From NCBI GenBank assembly GCA_947561395.2, contig OX387195.1, positions 24,195,126-24,259,125 of the forward strand: a stretch of 64,000 bases of DNA, read 5' to 3'. The notes under the pieces were generated by a model that worked only from the letters and a program-made list of their open reading frames with translations, ran no database searches and had not been told where the DNA came from. The stretch is from Buxus sempervirens. Lineage: Eukaryota; Streptophyta; Magnoliopsida; Buxales; Buxaceae. The position numbers and the translations under genes were made by a program. Positions 46,374 through 60,601 of the stretch are shown piece by piece; positions within the stretch are counted from its first letter, which is position 1; each line of letters starts with the position of its first letter.

Positions 46374-49100
46374 GAGCTGTCGGGGAACTTGTGTAGAGGT
46401 GAGGTTACTTTGCCAGAGCTGCTCAGAGACTTGGGCGGGAGGTGAAGCTGCTTTTAACTTGATTCAAAGGTAATGGCTCTTAATACTTGTTATGAAAGGT
46501 GGACGATGCATCAGTTTTTATAGTTGCAAAAACCAACCTATAAAAGATTTGATTCTTTGGGTTCTCTCCCTCTCTTTCTTTCTGAGCTGCTAGAAGCCTA
46601 GAAGTAAGGAAAACAGAGGACATATTTGGAGAATCATTTTCCCACGTGTACTTGTTAATGGCCTTTTATATTATGTATTTAATATCATTTTTTTTCTTTT
46701 AAAAGGTGGGTACTTCCCCCCCTTATGTATTAAATTATTTTTTATTTTTATGTTCATCCCCTTTATATTTAATCCTCTTTTGGATAATTTATGTATAATA
46801 AAAAATTTCATGTTCTAACAAGAAGATCTTGAAATCAAACATTAGAATTTGAGTAAAAATGTAAATAACTATATTAATGAGATTCTGAACCGATATTTGG
46901 TTTTTTATTATACCCTTTTGAAAATTTAAAAGATTTTAATTTTCCCAAACTAGCTATTATGCTTAATTGAGTATGTTTATTTCTTTAAAACGACTTATAA
47001 AATTTAAAAGACTATTATATCCCTTGAATTATTACTAACAACGAATTTATATGCACATCCAGTATGCACATACATCCAATAGTGGATGGGGAAAGATATA
47101 GTAAAATAGTACATGGATTGCACTTTGAGCTTGAAAAAAATGTGTTGTAGAGCTATTTTCACTTAAAATGGTGGGCAAAAAAACCTGTCTTGTCAGACGA
47201 TTTATGCTGAAAGCCAACTCCTTGCATTTATCTCCGACAATTCGAAGGCTGTGGTTGATGGGTTTGTCTCCATGGATATACACCTCGAAAGAGACATTCT
47301 TTCTTAGTTGGAAATGATAAGGAGATTAAAGGGGCTTGAGATGAGGGCCTCCGGATGATTCTACACCCAACAATGTAGATATTTTATCTATCAAAATCTC
47401 ATTTATTAATTTGATTGAGTTAAATTGCCAAGTCTTGGGCACACCCTTCAAGTTCTTGAGTGTCGGTGGTATTAGATCGAGTGTTCAAGATTGGGCCAAA
47501 ACATAAGCATTTATTTGAAAGAGATGTCAGATATGACACTATGAAATATAGATTGATCAAGATGCATTGAGATGCAAATTGAAGACTTTATGGTGGGGTT
47601 GAAATAGACCTTTGTTCCAAATTGGTTGTTAAAAAAGGAAGACTTTTTCTGTTGCCTTTTTTCATTTTTTGCTTGGCTTTATCCACTATGTGCCTTTTCA
47701 TATGGTTAGGTTTTGGCATTAGGTGTTTTTAAATCATTTACACCAACTCCAAAGACTTTTTTCAACTTTATCTGATCCTTTGATTCTTGCTCTTCTTTGC
47801 TTTACGTCTTGTGCTATTGCTAACTTCTTTTGGCTTATGGTATTGGAACTTGGATTTAGGAAGAAACAAAAAATTGAATAATTATCAGTTGGGTAAATTT
47901 ATAGTAGTAACTTGGGGTATATTTGCAACAAATATAATAGTACAAGGATAAAAGCATAAAGGTAATATAGGTGTTAAACGCAAATATTTTTTTGTTCATC
48001 AAAGATTACTTTAGACATTTAATAAAAATAAGCAATAAAAGTTAACAGGTTTAACATCAGGGATACGACTATAATGATTACGGTGAATAGAAGGACATAA
48101 ATATAAATACCAAAAACAAAAAAATATAAATGCAGATATATTATAATGTAGAGGTACAGATGCAAAAAAGAAAAACCCTCCTCATACTCACAAAAAGAAA
48201 TTATTAACCGTCAGTGCTCCACGTCCTAGCAACATCTATCGTGAGGTGTAAGGACAAATGGGAAAAGGATTTCAACATAAATATATGGAGAATTTTAGAC
48301 ATATAAAGCACATCCCCTTAAGGTTTAGACATTTCCTGTAGCATCTCTTCAAGTGTAAGGGCAAATCCACATCCAAGCAGCATCTCCTTGTGGTTTTACT
48401 TTTTAGACAAGCCCAATTTACTATTTGAAGATTTGTTATGTGCAACAGTCTTCCTATTTGATCAATAAAATTTTAAATATGTTGATGAGGCGGCAAGAGA
48501 TAAAACATATTTAATAATGTTGCCCTCTTTATTTTAGTTATTATTTAAATTTAAATACCAAGATTACGCTTTAGCAGGTTCGTTCAATGTTTATAACATT
48601 TGTTAAAAAAAAAAAAATCCAATTCACATCTGACCAGAGGGTATTTTTGGTACTCAAGGTATAAATAAAACTCTAAACACTAAATAGGAGGCCATTGCTA
48701 AATATGAAAAAATCTCAAGATGATAAACTAGCGTTTTAGAAATCTAATCTTAGGGGAGAAACGAGGATTCTTGGAGACCTCAGCTGGGTGAACTATAAAT
48801 ATCCCCTAGAAAGATGACGTCATCACGTATCAAACCCTAGTGAATCTGCTTTACATGTTGGGGAGACATGAGCATGAGTGGGGGGGCCATGCGATCCCAA
48901 AATCAAATTTTTAGTGTTTCATAGTTAAACTTAAACTCCCCATGAAAACATTTAATAACGAGGCTTTACGCTGTTAAACATCATGTTAGAATCCTAAAAA
49001 TATATTTTAAACCATAACTTCAGATAGAACTTTGGTGTTATTTTAATTCCTAAATCCTCAAAGTACAACTTTCCCATGCTGACATGAGTAATATTTTAAT
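46374..49100. other. spacer between START and TZP genes
   Basis: Begins with START 3'UTR. The segment at about 47880-48170 is a half-length relative of the MITE at 18564-19107 (TTTAATAAAAATAAGCAATA, AAATGCAGATATA). The remainder is AT-rich without coding support. Confidence 0.55.
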
Positions 49101-49141
49101 ATGAAATGAAATCTGAATGTAGCTACTGGATGGAAAGCGCC

Positions 49142-49147
49142 CACGTG
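49142..49147 (+). promoter_or_regulatory. G-box upstream of TZP
   Basis: CACGTG within CCACGTGG lies shortly before a CT-repeat leader (about 49233-49256) that looks like the TZP transcription start region. G-boxes are bound by light-signalling bHLH/bZIP factors, which would suit a light-response gene, but function is inferred. Confidence 0.4.
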
Positions 49148-49249
49148 GCAGCTGCTTGACTTCCAACAGCGACCGCCATGGCTGCTATTATGGTTGCAAA
49201 GAATATGGCGTTCCCTTGTTGAACTGTCACTGTCACTCACTCTCTCTCT

Positions 49250-49416
49250 CTCTCTAGCGAACAGGGTATCTTTAATTTCGCGCTTTGCTTTGCAATTCTG
49301 CTTTAGTTCATTGAGGAACTATGTGGAAGAGAAGGAATTAATATCACAAGACCTGTGTAGAAGGAGAAAGAAAAGAGGCAAAAAGATGGAAACTCAATGG
49401 ATTTGAGGAATTGGAG
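49250..49416 (+). other. probable TZP 5'UTR exon
   Basis: Transcript-like leader ending GGAG|GTATTT at 49416, with further possible donors near 49562 and 49630 and an exon-like segment at 49866-49916. It would splice to the CCTGTAG acceptor about 30 nt before the TZP ATG (53052), giving a leader intron of about 3.6 kb. The intron body (49.4-53.0 kb) shows no other gene. Confidence 0.35.
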
Positions 49417-52400
49417 GTATTTAGGAATCCGAGGATCACGTTTTTGATTAATGGGTATATTTTTCTGTGATGGGTTTTGCTTTACCATTCGTTTGGTATT
49501 TGAATTTCCTGCCCTTGCTTTGTGTTTCAGTCTCTATCCAATTCTTAAAAGAACCGAGGAGGTAAATTTTGCGTTTGGGTGGATGTTGATAGTGCTGGCT
49601 CTGAATTTGTTGTCAAGAGCTCCCTCCCAGGTAGAAAATTCCCTCTCTTTTTTTGGCTCCAATTTATTCAACTTTTCATGGGAAAAGTGATTTTTATATC
49701 TTTGTTTTGCGGGTAAATGTCTGAAGGCATCCCAGGATTTAAAGGTTTATGTTCAGAACATATCTTGTCCCGACTATATTATTCTGAAATTCTCTACTTA
49801 ATATCCATTTAATTATTGCATAATTGATTTTTGTATGTGTTTGTTTTTTTTTTCCTTCTTTTCAGAGGGAGCTTCAAAGATTTTCTAAAACTGATCTTCA
49901 AGCTTTTTCCAAATCAGTATTGCAAGTTGATAATCAATACCAGGCGACTCAATTTTTGTAAATTAACAAATATCTTTTGAATGGATAAAAGTTTGTGTGA
50001 CAGTCAAATCAAACGAAAAGGCATAACATTATAAATTTTCATTGAATTCAGTATGAGTCTTGAATGGTTACTGAACTTTCTGGAGATTTTCCTTGATTGC
50101 TTTAAAATTTCATGATAGTGAGTGAGGATTAGGTATAATATTTACAGGTTTACTAAGCAACATGCAGGACTTCTGGTTCCTTTTGTCATTAATGGAATGT
50201 TCTGGGCAGATAGATATACCTATAGACTGGTATAATGAGTGATTGTTACTATGCACTGTCATTTTCTGTGACACCCAGATCTATCACCACACCATGTTGG
50301 AGGACTTAACCTATGTGTGGCTAAAAATATGGATCAGACACTTCATATCCATATCCATTTCTCCTCTTCTTTTCCTTCTTTTGTGGGATCCTTGTTAATT
50401 TGGACATGTCTCCAGATTGTGGAACATGAACTCAATGGTAAGGGAGTAATAGAAAATATTTTTTCCTTGTAGATTTTAGTAAGTTGCTACATGTGGACTT
50501 CCATATTTGCCAAGTTTCATTTTCCAATTGCTTCTTTAATGATTAATTATTAACTCATTGGATATTACAATGGAATGTACGTATAACTAGCTTTGTTTAC
50601 TTGAACAGCGTAATTTTATTCTTTAATGGTTGATGTGTCCAGTGTATGTACTTGATTTAGAGAGTGTCTTAACCAAACCAGATATCCCAAGGATACGGGG
50701 ATTGGATGGATTTAACACTTAAAATAGTGTCAAACTACAATTATTTAACATGCAGTTTGACAGATATGACCATCTTAGCTAATTTAGCATGTCACTCAAT
50801 GTTTGTTATTTACATAGATTGTGTGCTGTAAATTATTGGCAGTTCTAGTTGTTAAAGAAATATCAAAACAGATATTATTGAATAGCAAATAGTTCTTCCA
50901 TAAAGCAATCAAGAATAAAAAATAGAATCAGCTGATCACCAGTGCACTTATTCGCATGGGTGATCACATCACTAAAGATGACATAGATGAAGTTATGTTA
51001 ATATGCAAATGTCCTTTGGTGGGATTTAAAATGAAGGATTGTGGAGAAGTTAAACAATTCCTTGATTTATCCAGCGAAAGATGTGGTTAGGTTGCTTTTT
51101 GTGCTTGAAAAGTACAGTACAAACTGATATAGCATGTCTGGGATCAATATCTGCAAGCTAATCCCAACTTCTATGGTAGCAGATAAAAAGTTATGTTTTG
51201 GTGAGCTATTGTAGGGTACAAACATGCAATAAAAAAAATTTATAGAAGATACACCATCTGGATCTTGTGTGGAGAACTATTCATTAGGCTATTAGAGTTA
51301 TAAAATTTTCAAAGTTCAGGGTAGTCTTGTTTGAATGATTTGATGTATTTTGCAACACTTAAATAACACAGTCGATGTGGAGATTTTCTGTGGAAATGGG
51401 TTCATAAGTAGGTAGTTAGGTTTTATTAAAATGGATTATGCAGAACTATCAATTTATACTTCACCACTGCCTGTTCGTGTTAATTTTGTGATTTGAAGCA
51501 ATTCCCTGTTTGCACGAGAGGCATAATGTGAGTGGCATAAATACAAAACAGCAAATATCAAGCGACTGTTTTCTTGAGTCAAATTGACACAATGACTCAT
51601 GATTCAACCGATGGAGACTTACATGAGGGAAGGAATTTTCCTCATACCAGCCTACAAGAATGGTATCCCTACACTGCTTAACAAGAACCAATATGCCACA
51701 TCCACACACAAGACAATCCTTGTATGAATCAGAAAATTCAGATAATACTAAGCACCAACTCAACAATTTTTTCCAATTCATGGCTTTACGAATAATTATA
51801 CTGGTTTCTTTTTCTACTCTTAAAGACATCCTATTTCTCTCCTTTCACTGAGTTTCACAAGAGCTCTAACAAACAATTTGAATGGGATAACAGTCCATAA
51901 AGCATTTCATTTGGTGCTGCCAAGGTCTATATGGGTGAAGACAATCTACAAAGCGGGAAATGAACCAAAACAAAAAAACAAAAAAGACAAAAGGAAAAAC
52001 ACAAGAGAAAACAAAAAGCCTTACATAAGTTGGCCAAGGTCCAGAAGGTTTTCTATTACATTATTGAGAGAACTTTTGTGCCTTCAGAATAGAAAATTTT
52101 AATTTCCTCAAAATGTTTTCCATAAAAAAAACAGACAGAAAATTTCAACCTGAGGACAATTTGAATGCACTTCAATTTCATGGAAATTTCACTAGATCTT
52201 AGCATAAATTTAAACCTTGGGGACAAATACATAAATATCCACACCCCAACCCATACAACTCTTTAAGTCAAATTATGAGTTTAAATCATTTCTTATAGGC
52301 TCCATCTGTATCTGTTAGTCTTCATGTAGTCCCGTTAGATTCTTTAATTTGTTCATTCTTGAACCACTTTATGATGAACACCTCTCTAGATGTCCATTTT

Positions 52401-53051
52401 TTACCTACCCAAACCATCATACTGTACTTCCCTTTATCTTATATCCTGATAGGGCTACTACTAGACACTTCCAGTTAGGTTTGTTCTTCACCTTATCTTT
52501 CCTAGTTTTCCATTTATCCACTCTAACATCATTATTGGACTATTCCGATTAAACGAGCATGGTGTTTCTATGTTTCCTTATGCCTCTTCCATACATCATA
52601 GCAGGCCTAATATCTATTTAGCAAAGCACAGATTGTTGATAAGGGAGCATTTTATGTGCTATATTCAATTGATATTGTGGATTTCAATCAAAACATATTA
52701 GTTCCAACAAATTTCACTATAGTACTTTTTTCTTATTGTTTATAATCTAATTGGAGAACTTATGAAATGAGAATTATTCTTCACCACATGGTATTAGAGC
52801 CATATCAATGGCTTTTGAAAAGAACCACATGAGATACTACTTCAAAATAGGCTTCAGTTTTCCAGAAGGTGCTAGGATAGAATGTCGTCTCCCAGTTTTT
52901 CTAATTGATTGAAATTTGAATATTGTTGCTCTTGTTTTTTGCATGTTGCTATTGTAACTCAACTTATTTCTTAAGATAACTTTTAGGTGACCATAGAATC
53001 TGGTATTTATGTTGCCTGTAGGCGGAGCTTATGTGTTGAGACTTGAGAGTC

Positions 53052-56000
53052 ATGGAAGGGACTGCCCCAGATTCTGTTGGAATTCCTGGATTTCCTACTG
53101 ACAAAACTATCCATTCGAAGATAAACAGTGACAATAACAATGAGGAAGAATTGATGGGATTGGGATTTGCTTTGGGTTCTGATAGTCAATGCACTCAAAG
53201 AGGGTTGACTGATGATTCAGGTGCAGGTGCAAATGCAAGTTCAAGGGCCGACATGACATTTGTGGCTCTCAACCCATTATCCGAACTAGTGTGGTCTCCC
53301 CATAAAGGTCTGGGCCTTAAATGCACTGATTGCAGCTTAACTGAGAAAAAGCCTTTGCTTCTTTGGGGCACAGAATCAGAAAATATGGTTCTTTCACCAC
53401 TACAGAGCATTAGAGACTGGGGGACTAACAATGAAAAAACCTTGGCTGAAGACAATTTCTCTTCTTCCCAGAAGGCATTTCATTTAGAGAGTGATGCTTC
53501 TGAGAGATTTACTTTGGCCAATGCTCCTAGAAGCACTACAGGCATCATGCCAGTCTGTGGTATAGATCATGAACAATATATAGGTAACTATGATTCTTTC
53601 AACAGATATCAAATTGCTTATATTGTGAAATTAGAATTATGAATAGAATAGAACTATCAGGTTCCCTTGTTTAGATTGATTAGAAGTTCCATTCCAGTGT
53701 TTTTCTTTACTTCTAGTATTTCTTGAAGCAATTTACCCAAGAGGTTATGGAATTCTAATTCTGACTTGTTTTGACAGGGACAAGTTACATGGCAGAGTTG
53801 AATACTGCAGCTGAGGCATCTGTACTTGATATTATTCAAAAGGAAGAGGATGATCTGGACAAGAAAGAAAAATATGATCAAGCTAATAATCAAATAATTG
53901 CTGTTTCTGAGACTAAAGACAATGCTAGTCCAATTCTGGACGAAGTTTTTAGACAAGGTATGTCAATAAATGCAGTCTTTATGTCTTCATAACAAATTAT
54001 ATCTCACTGAAGTGCTGGGTTCATGCAGATCCTAAAAAGGGGGGAGTAGATGATGCTTTATTATCTAAAATGGATGAACCTGGACCTTGTATTGGACAAA
54101 TACCAGATTCTGTGAACGTCAACGGAGTAATAAGCTCCAATCCTTTTGGTAGACAGAGAGATGACAGAAGTGGTAATCAGACAGGAGTCTTGGAAATGAC
54201 ACTTTCCTCTGAAGTTTCTACATTTGAGCAATTTAAAGCTCACAATGCTCCTCTGCCAACTTTAGCATCCCCTGTCAACATAAATGAGGGATTAGTTTCA
54301 GTTCTGGAAAGAGACAGCACATGCAAAATAAATACAACTGTTTCTACCAGTGTTCTTCCTATGGTAAATCCCGCAGGGGTTGAAAATGATCTGCTAACTC
54401 TGAAGGCAGGAAGTTCATGTGCTGAGGTTTCAATTAATATAGCAACAATACCTGGTGATGAAATTGAACATACACACCAGCAGGATGAGAAGGAACTTCC
54501 AGATGACAAGCCTGCTCCAGTTGAAGCTTCTCCAAAGAACAGCAGAAGCTTTGAACATATACCTCAGCAGAATGAAAATGAACTTCCAAAAAATGATCCC
54601 GATCCACTTGAAGCTTCTCCAAATAACAGCATAAATCACCTGAATCAAGAAGAAGAAATAGAGAGGAGTTCGTCTGATGGAGAAATGGATGGGAAGATTT
54701 CAAAAGAGAAGGATGATAGCCATGAGAGTGTCGAAAGTTGCAACAGTACAGGGATGCTTTCAGGAGGAAAGAGACAGTGGGGCTTTGAAGAGCAACATAT
54801 TATTGAGAATAGAAGGGTCAAGAAGAAAATCCAAGACAGTTCCTGCTCTGGTTCTTTGATTGGACAAGATAGCTCATTTCTCAATTGGATATCAAACATG
54901 TTGAAAGGATTACCTAAACCCAATCAAGATGCAAGACCTTGCACTGCTCTTGCTGTCACATATCATGGAAATGAAATTGATGCCCAGAAACTTATGATGT
55001 CAAGCAATAAAAACAAGGATTCTGGATGTGGAAACATGGGATTCAAAACTATGTTCAAGTCTTTATATTCCCCAAACATGACACAGCTGGAAATGAGAAC
55101 TTGGGATGTTGACCATCAAATAGGAGAGGAAAAAAAGGAGCTAGTTCCCAAGATGCATGATATTAATAGTCCCCCAATAAGCTCCCAAGAAGATCATAAA
55201 ACTCAACCAAACATCTCTTCTGCAAATTTTCTTCTTCATCAGGCACATCAAAAGATCCATGCCACTGAGAACAACATTTCATGCAAAATAGCATGCGGCA
55301 CTGAGAAATGTAGAGTGAGCTCATCCAATTCATTCAGTCAATACAAGACCAACAATGTTGAGAAGACCAGTTCTGGCCCTCCATCAGAAAAACTAGATTG
55401 CAATGTTGGTGTTACTGATCTCAACACACGTTCAAGTTCTGCCATCAGCACAAAAGGTCCTCTAGGTAGCTTGTGGATAACACGGTTTTCTCCGAAAGTA
55501 CCTAGATCTTTATCAAATGTACCTCAATGCAGCAAGGGTACAGATGCAGCTTCTAAGAATTCCCCTGATTGTGGGAGGTCTATTCCTCTTTCCCAGAACT
55601 GTTCAGATTTTTCACATGATCATAGATATGTCGAGGAGGTCAGGGACCCTACAAGAAAAGACCCTACGAATTCCGTGGGGAAGAAATTTCAGAGAAGTGA
55701 AGCTAGTAGTAAGGCTTATTTTGGTTTGAAATTAATTAAGGGACATTCTCATCAAAAGCACAAATGTAAAGTAAATCCCATCCTACCTTTCCAAAGGTTT
55801 AAAAGTTCGGAGGCAATGGCTTCTGTCTTGGCAAGGAGATTGGATGCTCTCAGACACATAGTAACGTCAACTGTGACAGATTCAACTCATGCAACCACAA
55901 TTTGTTTCTTTTGCGGGATAAATGGTCACAATATACAAGAGTGCGCAGATATAACTGAAACTGAACTTGAAGATCTTCTGAGAAATATCACTTCATATTC

Positions 56001-59000
56001 TGGGGCAGAAGAATCACCCTGCATGTGCATTCGATGCTTTCAGCTTAATCATTGGGCTATTGCTTGCCCAAATGCAACCATGAGAAGATCAGAGAATGAT
56101 AGTGTCTCATTAGTTAATCACACTGAGTTCAGAAAGATATGTGGCAAACGAGGAAATGATATTTCTACCAATAAGGAAGAAAGAAGATTTAAGCTATTAG
56201 AATATAAGGGTAAGCAATGCCAACTTTCATGTGCACATGCAGATTGTGATGGAAAAAACATGGGGTTGGATAACAAGCTCCTTTTTCATCAAAAAATGAA
56301 AGGAAAAGTGGCTGTTGATGGTAGGAAATCAAATTCCGAGCCACTAAAGAAATATGTTGCCTCAAGCTTTCTTGAAGTTAATTCTAGTCAGATAGCACCA
56401 ATATGCAAGGTTGTCAATGGGAAGATTCCGGCTGTACCAAAAGGAATCTTTGAGGCTATAAGGAGACTGCGTCTGTCTCGCACAGATATCCTCAAGTAAG
56501 AAGAGAATCTTTTACTTGCATTAGGAATACTACATGTTAATCATTGTTTTCTAAATACTTCTCTTTGCATACATCTTATTTTGTTCAATAACACGACATG
56601 TGAATTTTGATAAAGTAGTTATGAACCATCCATATAGACAAGTAGTTTATTGGGTTATATTACATTTCATAGTATTTAGTTCCAGATCAAGGTAGTCAAA
56701 CCATGAATCAAATAAAAAATTGTGAAGGGATGCTTAGAATTAAATCATAAATTTTCATAGCAATTTTAGTATAAAAGATGGATCTTGCAGTTTAGGTTTG
56801 GGAATTTCTTTTAAGGAAAGGGTTTTCTATTGTTAAAATAAGTAAGCTAAGTTTTTTTAATACATGCATAATCATTTTAGAGTACTAGATTCTGTTTAAA
56901 TAAGGATTAAATGATAAGCAAGAATTTTTATTTTCAAGTAAAAAAGTTAAGTCAGCATTCTTTCTAGTGTCATACGAAGTCATATTTATTGAATCATCCG
57001 AACTGTATTATTGAACATTGAATTTGACACAGTCAAATCGTTTAAATCCTACGAGCCATATTATTAAATATTGAATATAAAGATGAAGCATATGATTGTA
57101 CTATTCAAGCATGAATCAATTTTTTCATACAAGTTGAATTGACCTGGGTCAAATCATATTATCGAACCAACAAAGGAATTGTACAATTTTAATGGCAGAG
57201 TTTCAGATTATTATTAAGATTGTATCTTCCTCTTCATTAACTGTTTGTTCCTGGATCTGTCCAAAGACATTAAAAAAGTAAATGGAAACTAGGCAAACCC
57301 TTAATGAGGTATCTCTCAAGCCAGGAGATACTAAAATAGATGCATATTTTATCATCACTGTGCAAGAGTTCACATTTTAGGTACTTTCCATGACCGAATT
57401 TCCCTTAACTGGTAGCTTATAAATAGTTCATTCCCAACGCATAAAAATTTAAAAAGTCTGTATGCACTTCTATCATATTGTCAATTAATTCATTAGTTCC
57501 AATGTGTCAACACATTTCACTACCAGACAGTGGTTTCGTGAGAGAGGAATTATTATCCCATAATGTATTGTTTATGAGAGATATTTGAAATGTAAGGCAC
57601 ACAAGCCGTTTGAATGTATCCAGTTAGAGCACCAGCATCTTCAACTCATTCATATCTCTCTACCTTCCCCCAGACCTTCAGCCAGACAAGCTCACTCCTC
57701 ACTGGCTGTGCAATTGATCTTCTTTGAAGTTGGGAAACTGTATTAATCAACTCTCTTTATTTTATCCCCTATTAGGGATACTTCCTTACTCTCTTGAAGA
57801 AACATATTCTAATCTTTTGTTGGATAAAACTCATGTCACATGTAGAATAAATTTAGATTTGGAAAAAGAAAGGAAGGAGCCCAAGAGCTATCGGGTAGAG
57901 ACATGGAGCCCATGAGATATTTAGGTAGAGACATGACAGCAATGAAATCTTCTGGTGCTTAGTTTACAGTTAAAAGAATCAACCAAATTCAGCCCCATAA
58001 AACTGATGGAGGATTGATTGATGGAACACCTACGCAGCCAATGCCAACCTAAGTATTTTGTAGGCCAAAAATAAACTGAACTAAACCATCTTTTATTTTT
58101 CTCTGTTATAGAGTCAAAAGACTGATGAAGTGGCACTAGAAAGATAAGAATGCTAACCACAAAGCTCAAAAACTACATAAGTTACTTCTGGAGGAGAAAG
58201 TTTCATGCTTGAGTTTTGTTTCTACATGCACTCTCTAGCTCCTCTTTAGTATTTGGTGATATTTTTTTGTGTTTGCATGGGTAGTTTCCTCTTTTTCTAG
58301 GAAGAGTCTTCTTGGGGCTTTGGCTTTTTTCTTTTCTTGAGTTTGCTGTTTTTCTTTTTTCTCCTTGTATCTCTCATCCTTTTTCAATAAAATTTCATCA
58401 CTTATCAAAAGAAAAAGAAAAAAATTCACTTTCTAAAATCAATTCTATTGGTGCAAGTTATTTGTGATTGATCAATTTTTATGTTATATGGCCTCAGATG
58501 GATGAAATCCCCTATTCCACTCATTTTTCTTGAGGGTTTTTTCCTACGGGTTCGGTTTGGAAAGTGGGAAGAAGGACTAGGAGGCACAGGCTATTATGTG
58601 GCTGTCATTGATGGTAATTTGACTTTATCATTTCTATCTCCGTAAGAAGATTGTTTGAACCAAGACAGTACTGTTGTGAATCATTTTGTTAGAAATTTAT
58701 GGTGTACTTCTTAGTTACATATGGAGGGAATGCTCTCGATGTGCATCTATAGATCTACTGTTTTTATGGCTGACTTTTTAACCTTTTATTCCTCTTATAT
58801 CTGTTCTGACTCTCTAGGGGCGCCAATGGAAAAAACAACTGAAAGCTCCAGAAATCCACTAAATGTGGATATAGGGGGTCTCAAATACTTGGTTGAAAAT
58901 CAATACATTTCTAACCATGACTTTGATGAGGTATATCTGACAGAATGTTTACAACTTTTCTTTCCAGCTATTTGATTTCCAATTCCATATATATTTAGGC

Positions 59001-60601
59001 TTTTATTTTGTAGTTGTCGCATATTACATCATCTCTGTTGCATGTTCTGAGCAGCATAGACTAAATTATTTTTGAAAATAAGTGGAAAGTAAAAAATAAA
59101 AAATAAAATAAAATCACTTGATTTTGGGACAGTTTGATGACTATTAGAGTGTCATCTTTCTTATAGCTTTCTTCCACCATTAATGGACTTGTTTGATGCC
59201 CTTAACAAAGTGACTAAGAAATGCTTTTATGTCGCAACTCTATCTTGCAAAGCAACTTGTTTTACGATTTAGTAGAAATGACTTTGTTTTGTAGGTTTCA
59301 GGCTCTCAACAATTTTCAACCATCTTATATGCGTGTGAGCTCCCACTTGTTTAGAATTCTATTAAATAAAGTTCATTACTCTATCATGTTTCAGACTCAA
59401 TGATGTAGAACTGACATGAAAAGATATCTGTAATTATCTTCATCTTTAATGGAATTCGGTATCTTATCCAGAGAAATAATGAGATAATTTGCTAGTGATG
59501 GGGATGACATTGATGGTGTTGGTTGTATCTTTAACACCATCAAAATAGGAGATGGTGTTGATATGAATGCTGATGATGGTGGTTAGTGGTGGCAACAATT
59601 GTGTTGGTGGCAATTGTGATATAGGTGTTGCTACCATCAAAGGTGCTGGTCATGTCTTAGGACCTGGGAATGCAGGTGCCAAACAGTGAATGTACCAGCA
59701 ATGGTGGTTGTAATTCATTCTTTGGAGGTCAAAGGCCAAGCTAGTGGTTGTAGCTATGACAATATCATAATGGTATATCTATATCATTGTTATAAGTGAA
59801 AATAATATCATAGGCGGTAATAGGGGTGACGCCATCAATAAAAATATTATCGGTTATACAACAGGATTTGTGCTGGAAGTAATGGCCATGACATAAATTA
59901 TCATATTGATGGTGTCACTGTAAGAGGAGATGCTGCTGCCATATATAGTGATTGTAATGGCAAATAGTGGTGATGACTTCAATATAATCAGAAGAAAATA
60001 AAATGATCATATAGAGTCAATTTAATCTTGAATTTCTGGAAAATGTGATACAAAGTATTGAATTGTGTAACTTTTCCAAAATATTACCTTCTATTCTGGA
60101 AAATGACCTTTATGTTAATTAAAAACAATTGAAGCTTACATTTTCCTCTTTCTCACCAACCCTTATGGTAACATACCACTTGCCATGTTGATTAGAACCA
60201 AAGTCAACCTTTGGATGCAGTGAGTGTCTGCCTTGCATAATGTTTTGTCTGGAGTCTAGACTGCTTATTTCCCTTTGTCCTGCCTTTTTTTCACAATCAT
60301 TGCTATCCTTGTACCATGCAACAAGAAGCATTAGTTGATGGCATAGCTGTAATATACTCTGGATGTCAATTATTCATAAAGCAGTGCTATCAGAAACAGT
60401 TGTCCTTGAGGCCTTGTGCGTCCAACCTGTTTGGCAACCAATGGCTCTGCTCTTGATACCAATATACTGTTCTAAGGAGTTACTGTTGGTGTTTTACAGG
60501 ATGAGCTTATGGCATGGTGGTTTTCAAGTGGTCGTGGCAAGCCACAATCCATGGAAGACCTGCAAATAAAACTTGAAGAGAGAAAAAGATTAGGCCTTTA
60601 G
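53052..60601 (+). CDS. TZP: TZP-like tandem zinc-knuckle/PLUS3 protein
   Basis: Exons 53052-53583, 53778-53957, 54029-56495, 58498-58613, 58818-58930 and 60500-60601 join in phase to 1169 residues. The N-terminus has GLGFALGSDSQC and the Ser/Gly/Ala-rich SGAGANASSRADMTFVALNP. A 29-residue repeat occurs twice at 384-441. A basic segment, SLWITRFSPKVP, lies near 717. Two CCHC knuckles sit at 863-876 (C863, C866, H871, C876) and 904-917 (C904, C907, H912, C917). The motif RRLRLSRTDILKW leads into a PLUS3 domain over 1060-1169 (FLRVRFGKWEEGLGGTGYYV). This order is that of Arabidopsis TZP (AT5G43630), a nuclear, phyB-associated regulator of light-dependent growth and photoperiodic flowering. Arabidopsis TZP is shorter, from memory about 830 residues. 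The ATG at 53052 follows an in-frame TTG that is not a start. Confidence 0.92.
58165..58431 (+). mobile_element. LINE-like 3' end in TZP intron 3
   Basis: T-rich sequence ending CAATAAAATTTCATCACTTA followed by an A-rich tail (AAAAGAAAAAGAAAAAA, to about 58424) has the form of a truncated plant LINE 3'UTR. It ends about 70 bp before the exon 4 acceptor. Confidence 0.5.
59487..59960. repeat. GGT/GAT triplet-rich tract in TZP intron 5
   Basis: About 470 bp is dominated by GGTG, GATG and TGGT triplets with few C (for example GATGGTGGTTAGTGGTGGCA). Its composition is the complement of the CCA-rich core of the MITE at 20448-21217. No terminal repeats were found here. Confidence 0.6.
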
